64,000 nucleotides of DNA from contig NC_035437.2 in assembly GCF_002127325.2 (NCBI RefSeq), forward strand, positions 110,016,321-110,080,320, read 5' to 3'. Source of the stretch: Helianthus annuus (Eukaryota; Streptophyta; Magnoliopsida; Asterales; Asteraceae). Every line of letters starts with the position of its first letter. The stretch's first letter is position 1. Shown here one piece after another: positions 54,001 to 62,731 of the stretch. Below the pieces are notes generated by a model. The model did not search any database. It saw nothing but the letters and a program-made list of their open reading frames with translations, and had not been told where the DNA came from. The translations under genes were made by a program, and so were the position numbers.

Positions 54001-55360
54001 CTATGGCTATCTCTTCTTCGACAAAGTGGTCTTCTTCGTTAGTTGTATCGGGTGGTTCAGCTTCATCTTCAATTAGGGGGTCATTATTGCCAAAAGGATA
54101 CTTCATTGAACGCTCAAGATCTATGCTCCTTTTGAATGCCCCTAATTGAAGAGGTAGATTGTTGAATTTCCGGTTTTTCAAAGCTTTATGAGTTTGCACA
54201 AAAGGTTTTCCTAAGACTAGTGGAGCGTCATCAAGGATGACGAAGTCGGTTGGGATTACCATTTGATTTGTTTGAACCAAAACATCTTCAACTACACCGA
54301 TTGATTTCATTACTTTTCGATCGGATAGAAAAATGGGAATTTGAAGTGGAGTAAAATCACTAATACTTAATTTTTCAAAAATGTAGTTAGGCATTATGTT
54401 AACACAAAGATCTTTATCAATGGTGATATTACTAATAAAGGAATTTTGAAAGAAACATGGAACCGGTGTAATGTTAATTTCAAAAGGATCTTCTTTTATT
54501 AGCGAGGTTTGATCATTAGTTAACTTAACACTCACTATTTCTTTGATTTTAGCACTAGTGTTTAACTCTTTTAAAAACTTAGCATGAGGGGTTACTAAAC
54601 AATGATTTTCGAAAGTAGGTGACAAGAGATTAATTTCTTCAAAATTAGACTCTTCTTGAATTTTAGCGTTATCGACCTCACCTCTTTCGTTGTTTAACTC
54701 ATGTGTCGGTTTTTCACTTTCTTGTTCTTCCATTTTTTCATTTTCAACTATCTCTACGTTATTATCATTTTTTAATTCTTCTCTTGCGCGGGATTCCTCT
54801 TCCCTTGCGCGAGATTCTTTCATGTAACGTTCGATAGTTTTAATGTGTTCTAATATCCTATTGGTCACTTCGGTGAGAGAAAAAGAATTTGGATCCTCAA
54901 AGCTTGAATCCGGTTGTTCAATCCTTGGTTCCTCATAGTACTCATATGAAGTAGATGGTTCACACCATTGTTCTTCATTGTAAGTATATGATGGATAAAG
55001 GTCGAAACTTTGTTCTTCATAGTACTCATATGAGGTGGGTTGTTCACGCCATGGTTCCTCATAATAAGCATATGAAGGTGGTGGCTCATATCTTGAGTCT
55101 TCAAAGTATGAGTATGAAGGCTCATACCTTGGTTCATCAAAATATGAGTATGAGGGAGGAGGTTCATACCTTTGGTCTTCATAGGATGTTTATGAAGTTG
55201 ATGGCTCGTACCTGGGCTCCTCATAGTAGTTGTATGAATTGGATGGTTGATATAAGTTATTATATTGAACCAAGCGTGCGTTACGACAATTAGTGCAATA
55301 ATTACCCCTATAATCATCCTCATCATAGGTGTAGTTGTAACCTCTTGAGTATTGATCCAT
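51035..55360 (-). pseudogene. Athila pol polyprotein (protease-like, reverse transcriptase, RNase H, integrase), one in-frame stop and integrase Glu-to-Lys
   Basis: I start at the ATG at 55360 (MDQYSRGYNYTYDEDD), giving 1441 codons. A TAA at 55192-55190 (codon 57) interrupts an otherwise open frame. Residues about 45-160 are Tyr/Glu/Pro repeats (YEPPPSY, YYEEP), then a charged coil. The protease region ([26 protein letters not shown]) lacks the usual D-x-G-A. Reverse transcriptase has [35 protein letters not shown] and FMDD at residues 721-724. RNase H keeps [12 protein letters not shown] and YTDH. Integrase has its HHCC module ([14 protein letters not shown]), [13 protein letters not shown] and SDRGTHF, but the catalytic Glu is Lys (NGQAKVTNR, residue 1245, 51628-51626). 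[13 protein letters not shown] tail closes it. No gag capsid domain or zinc knuckle is present. It is Athila clade by residue patterns. Confidence 0.88.
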
Positions 55361-55432
55361 AAGAATCACTCAACAGACCACAACTGAGTCTCGGGACCAG
55401 AAAACAAAAATAAGACGGAAACAGAAGTTGGA

Positions 55433-55622
55433 CACGGCCCCGTGTTGAGTGAACACGGCCCCGTGTTCAGGGTCTGTATCTGGGCGTTTTAATTAAAGTT
55501 ACTGGTCACGTTGAGCACGGGGGCGTGTTCAGCGAGCACGGCCCCGTGTTCAGACTCTGTATCTGGGTATCTACTCTAAAAATATGCAGCACGGGGGCGT
55601 GTTCAGTGAGCACGGCCCCGTG
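55433..55622 (-). promoter_or_regulatory. Three paired palindrome modules in the Athila 5' leader
   Basis: Starts are 55433/55454, 55516/55537 and 55590/55611, each pair 21 bases apart with spacers such as TTGAGTGAA, TTCAGCGAG and TTCAGTGAG. They lie between the primer site and the first ATG, so they are in the transcribed leader. The modules repeat about every 80 bases. Confidence 0.75.
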
Positions 55623-55737
55623 TTCAGGCTACTGTAATGCAAACTAAACTAAAATGTAGAAAAATGTGCGCGCGTTTTAAAAAGGTTTTGAAAAACTGAT
55701 TAGGCCGTCGATTTTAAGCTTTCTTAAAATCCTTGTG

Positions 55738-55755
55738 TCCCCGGCAACGGCGCCA
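55738..55755 (-). other. Primer-binding site of the Athila element (tRNA-Asp type)
   Basis: The minus strand reads TGGCGCCGTTGCCGGGGA, which matches the complement of the plant tRNA-Asp 3' end as I know it. It begins six bases after the 5' LTR end. Confidence 0.88.
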
Positions 55756-55761
55756 AAAACT

Positions 55762-57454
55762 TGATGTGCGTGAAGTGTATTATAATTTTGATATATATTT
55801 AAGCCCCTTTTTACACTTTTAGCCAAGTTTTAAATTTATAAAACACGATATTTACTAACACTAAACACACATATGGGCAAGTGCACCCATCGTGGACGTA
55901 GTATAGTGTTGGTAAGATACCGAGGTCGTCCAAGGACACAAGAGCTTTTAATACCGGTTTATCCTCAACGTCTAACCAAATCAAAAAGTGAGAAAAATGT
56001 TTTAAACTAAGAAAAATAAAAACTAACTAAATGCTGAAAAATAAAATAAAATAAAAACAGATAGACAAGATGAATCACTTGGATCCGACACATGTATTAG
56101 TATAACCTTTGATTATTTTTGCACTTTTGCACTTGTTTAAGAGATTATCTTAGTTATTGTAGTAGGCCCCTCTTTTGAAGGCGACGTTACCCTCAACCCA
56201 GTAGTTTGAGTCAGCAAGGATACAATCCTAAAGGGTCGGATTATTGGAAGATAATGAATTAAGTTATTAATGCAAATTGTGGTAGGCCCCGCTTTCGGCG
56301 GTGACGTTACCCTCGGCTAAGTAGTCTGAGTCAGCAGGGATACAGTCCTAAATAGCCGGGTTATAGTATTAATAGTAGTTAACTTATGAGGGGGTCAAAG
56401 AGTTTGGATCCCCGCCATCCAATACCTATGGGTATTGAAGGAGATCCTACTAAATTTGACCCAGGTCCCAAGCAGGACCTCTAAACGCTGAACATGGGCA
56501 AGACCCTTACCAAACCGTTCCCTTAACCCCCGACCAGGTAGCCAACATACCTACATATAGACCGTGGAGATATGAATGGTGAAAATCTTTTATTTTATAT
56601 AGACAGTAAAATAACGCCAAGACACCACGGACAAACGATAAGGAAAGATCACCTTCAACATAAGTAACTAGTTATTAAAGTCGTTAATACAAAACCAAAT
56701 AAAAAGTGCAAAAGATTAAAAATAAAAAGTATTATACTAAACACTTATCTTCACAAAGTGATGTAAGAGACTTAGGCAAACATGGCCTTGATTGTCAAGA
56801 ACTCTTACGATCAATCTTGGATCCCGAGACGACTCACACACTCTACGATGGACAATGGATGATGGTGGTGGATGATGGTGTTATGGTGGTGGTGGGTGGT
56901 GGATGAAGTGTGAGAGAGGTGGTGTGCCAAGGGATGAAATGGACTGAAGCCAAGCACCCCTATTTATAGGCTGAACAGAAGGCTGGGCACGGCCACGTGT
57001 CCGCTGGACACGCCCCCGTGCCCGTCTGACATTCTCTCTCTTCATTAATTGTAATTCGCAATTACAATTAATGCGCCTGCTGTACTTTCACCACGCCCCC
57101 GTGCCCGCTGGACACGGCCCCGTGGTGGGCAATGGAAGCTTCTACTGGTTTGTCTTTTCTGCTGCTTCCTGGGCACGCCCCCGTGTTTGCTGGACACGGG
57201 GCGTGTTCAGTCTCTGTTTTCTCTTCTTTGCCTTGGGAGATGCCGTTGAGGGTCCGGGCAGTCTACTTTTGTTCCTTTTCTTGTATTTATGCTAGAATTA
57301 GTTGTCTTTTTGCTTCTTTTGTGATTTTGAGCTCATTTCATCCTGAAAATACAAAAGGAAGACAAAAACACTCTTTTTCCAACATTAGTACTTAAAAAGG
57401 GTTAGTTTTATGCCTTAATTGATGTGATTTATATGTTGCATTTTACACACATCA
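55762..57454 (-). repeat. 5' LTR of the Athila element
   Basis: The partner of 39118-40810. Differences are single-base changes, for example at the first palindrome (56988: CACGGCCACGTG instead of CACGGCCCCGTG). The TATA box is at 56959-56970. The AGAGT target copy follows at 57455. Confidence 0.97.
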
Positions 57455-58120
57455 AGAGTTCATCGAAAGGTACAAGAAGGAAGGTCTCACATATGTCGGG
57501 GCAGATGAAAAAATGAGAGTGGCCGGTTTTATGAACGCAATTACCTCCAAATATCTCACAAGAAATTTCAACAAATCCCTGCCCAAAACCTTGGAAGAAG
57601 CTCTCGAAAGGGCCAAAGCCCACATCTGGGGAGAGGAGGCTGTGGACATTAAAGAACAAAGAAAAAGGGGATCAAGTTGGCGAGGCAACAGCCCAGCTAG
57701 AAAAAGGGGAAACTTTAACTCCTATGACAGACGTCAAAAGGGTTTAGAGCAACGAAGGTCTGAAGGCCGAAACCCCCAAGCAGGGAGAGGACCACAAACT
57801 TCACACCCCTTACCAAGACCTCTTAAGAGATTCTTGCTATAGAAGAAGTGAAACAAAGCTTTCGGCCTCCTAGACCTCTCCCTAAAAGCAGGAAGAACGA
57901 AAATTCCACCCAATACTGTGAATTTCACGAAGAAAAAAGGGGCACCACACCAATGATTGCTTCCAACTTAAGAAAAGGATCGAAGAAGCCGTTAAGTCCG
58001 GGGAACTTGCTCACTTGGTGAAGGGAGTAAGGGACAAAATGGCCAAAGGAAAGGGCAAGGAAGTTAATATGGTGGATTGTGATGGAAAGGTTCCTCACAA
58101 AAGGCAACGGTTGGAAGCTT
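57455..58120 (+). pseudogene. Tat gag, 3' part after the Athila insertion
   Basis: It continues the gag frame from 39117 with EFIERYKKEGLTYVGADEK, FMNAITSKYLTRNFNKSLP and TLEEALERAKAHIWGEEA, then an arginine-rich nucleic-acid-binding stretch (57650-57800). A stop and frameshift precede a zinc-knuckle-like CEFHEEK/GHHTNDC (about 57918-57963), read across a one-base shift. KKRIEEAVKSGELAHLVKG follows. A TAG near 58121 replaces a probable Trp. The match to gag copy B at 28040-28953 is clear throughout. Confidence 0.85.
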
Positions 58121-58833
58121 AGGAGCTTCAGTGTGTTTGCTTTCCTCCAACGGAGAAGGACCCTCTTTCAAACCCTCTTGTGGTTGAGGCTACTGTGGGA
58201 ACGTTACAAACAAACAGAGCATACATAGACACTGGTGCTGCCACCGAAATCATGTTCGAGAAGTTCTTCAACCGTTTAAGCAATGAAGAACATTCAAGGC
58301 TTCAACCCTCAGGAACCTCCATAAAAGGTATTGCTGACATACCTCTTAAGCCTTTAGGGCAGCTGACCCTTAATGTCTGTTTCAGCGAAGATCAGAATAA
58401 GAGAGTCCAACCTCTCACTTTTGTGGTCATCAACATACCTTTAAATTATGACGTGATCATTGGAAGGCCGGGGCAGTGTGCGTTTTACATGGCTGTGTCT
58501 GTTGGCCATGGCACTATCAAATTTTCTACCAAGAGGGGCATCGCAACCCTTCAACCTACTCAAGAGGCCTATATGGTTGAAGGTGAAAGTTCCAACAGTG
58601 AAGAAGACAAACAAAGGCTAATTATAAACCCTAAGTATCTTGAGCAGAGGATAAGGGTCAATCCAAGCCTTTCACAAGAGACTCTCTCATATCTTAAAAA
58701 GTTGTTGACACATTACAGTGATGTCTTTGCTTGGGTCCCGGAAGATATGACGGGCATCCCTCGAAGCATTGCTGAACAGAGTAAAAAATACCACTCGATG
58801 TCAAGCCCGTTGTCCAAAAGAAACGGAGTTTAG
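58121..58833 (+). pseudogene. Tat retropepsin-type protease region
   Basis: The protease would cut the Gag-Pol polyprotein inside particles. The active site DTGAATEIM is intact (Asp codon 58228-58230, about residue 17 of the open segment from 58180). It is followed by LKPLGQLTLNVCF, VVINIPLNYDVIIGRPGQCA and the linker RGIATLQPTQEAYMVEGESS. YSDVFAWVPEDMTGIP leads to the reverse transcriptase, but a frameshift near 58785 breaks the join (DVKPVVQKKR is in another frame). Confidence 0.85.
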
Positions 58834-59908
58834 CACCTGAAAGAAGCTTGGCTGCATGCCAAGATGTTGAAAAACTTGTGTCAGCCAGCATTCTCCGAGA
58901 AGTCAAGTATCAATCCTGGGTTGTAAGTCCGGTCATGGTTCGAAAGTCGGACAACTCTTGGAGAATGTGCATAAACTTCAAGGATCTGAACAATGCTTGT
59001 CTCAAAGATTGTTACCCGGTGCCGGAAATTGATCTTAAGGTTGATTCCCTCACGGGTTACCCTTTCAAGTGTTTTCTTAATGCTTACAAGGGATACCATC
59101 AAATTCTCATGAATGAAGAAGATGAAGAGAAAACTGCCTTTCACACGGTTAAAGGGATCTTTTGCTACCAAAAGATGCCTTTTGGCCTCAAAAACGCCGG
59201 AGCAACCTACCAACGCCTAGTTGACAAGGCTTTTGCCAGCCAAATTGTTAAAAACATGGAATCATACGTCGATGACTTGGTAATCAAAAGCAAAACGGAA
59301 TATCAAATGCTCGATGACATCCAAGAAACCTTCAAGAACCTATGGAAGATCAACATGAAACTCAACCCCGAGAAATGTTCATTTGTGTTTGAGGAAGCAA
59401 AGTTCCTGGGGCATATTGTGGGAAAACAAAGCATAAAGGCTAATCCAAACAAGGTGAAAGCTGTTCTTGAAACCAAACCACCAGGAAGCAAAAAGGAGGT
59501 AGAAAGCTTAAACAGGAAGCTTGCAGCCCTGAAGCGTTTTACCTCAAAATTGGCTGAAAGGTCTTTACCTTTCTTCAAAACGCTCAAGGGATGCTCTGAC
59601 AAGAACGACTTCAAATGGACTGAGGAGGCTGAAGAAGCCTTCAACCAGATGAAGCAACACCTAGCTTCCCTACCTGACATTGCAGCCCCAGAAACGGGAG
59701 AATTGATCTCGGCATACCTTTCAGTTGCTGAAGAAGCAATAAGTGCGGTCCTCACCATCGAACGAGACAAAGTTCAGGTACCCGTTTATTTCTTCAGCAA
59801 AACTCTAAAATTGGCTGAATCAAATATTCTCCCCTAGAAAAACTTGCTCTAGCCCTAATCCAAACGGCTAGAAGGCTTCAAAGGTATTTTCAAGCACACC
59901 CTATACAA
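58791..59908 (+). pseudogene. Tat reverse transcriptase and gypsy-type RNase H remnant
   Basis: Reverse transcriptase blocks in order: ILREVKYQSWVVSPVMVRK, WRMCINFKDLNNACLKDCYP, CFLNAYKGYHQI, KMPFGLKNAGATYQRLVDK and YVDDLVIKS (59265-59288). The first catalytic Asp is changed to Asn (FLNAYKG, codon 59079-59081), while both Asp of YVDD remain. The connection domain (LGHIVGKQSIKANPNKVKAV) and the gypsy RNase H (ISAYLSVAEEAISAVL, VYFFSKTL) follow. This RNase H has lost canonical residues, as is usual in the Tat group. A frameshift near 59822 separates it from the next segment. Confidence 0.87.
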
Positions 59909-60547
59909 GTGGTCACCGACCAACCTATTAAGAGTGTGCTTGAAAAACCGGAAAACTCAGGACGATTAGCTAAGTGGGCGGTGGAACTAGGTGAACATAA
60001 CATCACGTATGTCCTAAGAAAAGCAATCAAAGCCCAAGTATTGGCTGATTTCATTGTGGAAGTCCCAAAACAAACAATCACTGAAGTAAACACAGCTACC
60101 ACTGAACCCTCAGACCTTGAAGCTTGGAAGCTTTTTACTGATAGGGCTTCAAGCGTTGAAGGGTCAGGGGTCGGGCTCATTCTGATCAACCCAGAAGGGT
60201 TAGAATTCATGTATGCTCTTCGATTTGATTTTCAGACCACCAACAAAGAAGCTGAATACGAAGCGTTGATAGCCGGCTTAAGGCTAGCTAAAGAAATGAA
60301 GGTCCAAAAGCTTGAAGTGTTCACAGACTCGTTGCTGGTGTCAAGCCAAGTGAATGACAGTTACATTGCAAACTCCAAAGAATTGATGAACACCTTCCGA
60401 ACATGTACCATCAAGCAAATTCCCAGGTCTCAAAACAAGAAAGCGGATGCCTTGAGCAAACTCGCATCTCTCACTTTTGCCCACCTTACCAAAAAGGTAT
60501 TGGTAGAAGTGTTAAAAGCTCCGTCAATTGATGAGTTGGAAGTTTAA
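59909..60547 (+). pseudogene. Tat additional (second) RNase H domain
   Basis: After FQAHPIQVVTDQPIKSV and a linker (GEHNITYVLRKAIKAQVLAD), a second RNase H begins: LFTDRASSVEGSGVGLILIN, TTNKEAEYEALIAGLRLA, LEVFTDSLLV and QNKKADALSKLASL. The D-E-D series is retained. The presence of two RNase H domains marks the Tat lineage of plant gypsy elements. The segment itself is uninterrupted, but it belongs to a broken pol reading frame, and a TAA at 60545 separates it from integrase. Confidence 0.87.
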
Positions 60548-61807
60548 GACGTAATCACCGAGGAAGATCCCAATTGGATGACTCCAATCAAGAAATTCCT
60601 TAAAAATGGTGAATTGCCTGTTGATCAAATAGAGGTTGAAAGGGTTAAAATCAAGGCAAGACAATACGTGTTGCAAGGTGAAATCCTCTATAAGAAGGGT
60701 TACCTTGCACCCTTGTTAAGATGTGTTGGTCCCGAGCAAAGCCAGTATTTGGTCAAAGAGGTTCACGAAGGTATATGCGGAGCTCATTTTGGAGCAAGAT
60801 CGGTGGTTGCTAAACTAATGAACCTTGGGTATTTTTGGCCCTCAATGCACCGAGACACCACTGAGCAACTAAGGAAGTGTGATGCCTGCCAAATTCATGC
60901 ACCAGTCCTGAAAAGTCCCAAGCATGATCTTGTCCCGATAACCTCAGCACGGCCATTTTATAAATGGGGGATGGACATTGTTGGTCCATTCCCACCAGCC
61001 AAAGGTGGAGTAAAGTTCTTATTGGTAGCCATAGACTACTTCACTAAGTGGCCTGAGGTTAAACCACTTGCAAAAATCACAGGCAAACAGGTCATTGATT
61101 TCGTTTGGGAAAACATTATTTACCGTTATGGATTACCAGGAGTGCTTGTCACCGACAACGGAAAGCAATTTACCGAGAAGCCTTTCAGCGTTTGGTGCAA
61201 AAATTTCAGAATCGCTCAGGTTTTCAGCTCAGTGGCATATCCACAGTCAAACGGTCAAGTTGAGAGGATGAATCAAAGCATAGTTGAAGGAATCAAAGCC
61301 AGATTGGGAAGGTTTGAAAGCAATTGTCTTAAATAATTGCCAAGTGTTCTATGGGCCATAAGAACAACCGAGAAAACAAGCCACAAAAGAACACCCTATA
61401 GCTTGGTATTTGGATCTGAAGCCGTGATTCCGGCTGAAATAAGAGTTGTAACACAACGAACGGTCAACATGGATCCTTAAGCAAACCAAAAAGAGACCAT
61501 GTTGAAGTTACAACTCCTAGAGGAAGCACGAGACCAAGCTGCAATTCATGAGGCCAAGTACAAACAACGAATGGAAGCTTACTACAACAAAAGAGTTAAG
61601 AATGAACGTTTCAAGCTAGGAGACCTGGTGCTTAGAAACAATGAGGCTAGTAAAAAAGAGAACCAAGGAAAGCTCAGCCCAAAATGGGAAGGCCCGTATA
61701 CCATCCTTGAAGCACATAAGGGTGGATCTTACAAGCTAGCAGACTCAGAGGGTAAAAAGCTTCCAAGACACTGGAATGGAAAAACCTTGAAGAGGTTCCA
61801 TGTCTAA
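60548..61807 (+). pseudogene. Tat integrase
   Basis: Integrase inserts the element cDNA into nuclear DNA. The zinc module is HEGICGAHFG...CDACQIH (about 60762-60900). The core has WGMDIVGPFPPAKGG, VTDNGKQF and NGQVERMNQS, so D-D-E is complete. A TAA at 61334-61336 cuts the core after ARLGRFESNCLK, and another near 61478 follows VNMDP. The C-terminal part (61499-61807) has YYNKRVKNERFKLGDLVLR and KLSPKWEGPYTILEAHKGGS, a GPY/F-type tail. All parts line up in one frame, so only nonsense codons separate them. Confidence 0.88.
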
Positions 61808-62731
61808 TCAAGAAAGATTGGTTTGTATTTCACAAGGTTGTATTTCAAGAGTTATGATCACCTTTTGTAAACACGATATCTCTTGAATGAATGAAGTTGT
61901 TTTGTCAAATTTGTCTTTCTATCCTAAAATCAGGTTGAGAACCTAGCAAAAAACTCCATGGCAAGGGCCATGTAAGGGGATGAGCTCCCAGGCCACATCG
62001 CTCAATAGGTTCAAGGGTTGAATGGACCTTAATAAGCGGTGAGTTCCTAAATCAATACAACTCCATGAGACTTATAATCAAAAAACAAAGTTGTCTCATA
62101 GACGGGTCCGAATAGCCTACACCAAATGTTCCTTAAGCCTTAGAAAAATAATCAACAAACAGGCTTACGAAATCAAATGAAAACAAGAAAATTAATGAAT
62201 AGGATAGGTGCTATGTCTTCTTGTTAAAAATACCAAGGCTAAGTGATTGCAGCACTGAACCCTTTAAGGTATGAAAAACATGAAGACAACACAAACCCAA
62301 CAAAGACAAACACAATAACGATAAGAATAATCCAAGTAACAAGGCAACAACACAAGTAAAATGTTGCACACAAAACTCAAAAATACAAACCAAAATAGCA
62401 ACTGGAAGCCTCGAAGGCTTCAAGCTATATACATGACAGCCAGAAGCCTCGAAAGCTTGAAGCCAACCAAGCTGCACGAACAAAAAAAATTACACAAGGC
62501 AAGTAGTAGAAAGTTAATAGCATAATAAGGAAAGTCTTAACAGACTTCCTAATATCCAAACAAAGTTAAAACAAGCCTTAGGGGCTTGTAAACATAAGAA
62601 ATTATTCAAAAGGCCATCCAGGCCTAACCACAACCACATAACAGGAACCCTAAGGGTTCCTGCGAAACCTAAAATTATTTAAGATTACAAACCACAAATT
62701 GTTTTAAAGAGTGCTAAGAAAGCTATGAATA
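61808..62731. other. Spacer between Tat pol and the antisense ORF
   Basis: Non-coding, with CCTCGAAGGCTTCAAGC and CCTCGAAAGCTTGAAGCC repeats at 62409 and 62448. It joins the two oppositely directed coding regions of the Tat element end to end. Confidence 0.6.

Larger units (their letters stand above)
39118..57454 (-). mobile_element. Athila-type Ty3/gypsy retrotransposon, minus strand, containing a nested Tekay-like element
   Basis: It is delimited by two LTRs of exactly 1693 bp and a 5-bp target duplication AGAGT (39113-39117 and 57455-57459) inside the Tat gag gene. It has TG...CA ends, a tRNA-Asp primer site, a purine-rich tract and a long protease-to-integrase ORF. Without the 7.7-kb nested element it would be about 10.6 kb. 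No gag domain is found. The LTRs differ at about 17 sites by eye (about 1.0%), so it is a fairly young insertion. Confidence 0.95.

Noticed and set aside
54955..55293. 112-residue plus-strand ORF and the 153-residue minus-strand ORF starting at 55326
   Set aside because: Both are alternative frames of the Tyr/Glu/Pro repeat at the N-terminus of the Athila polyprotein.
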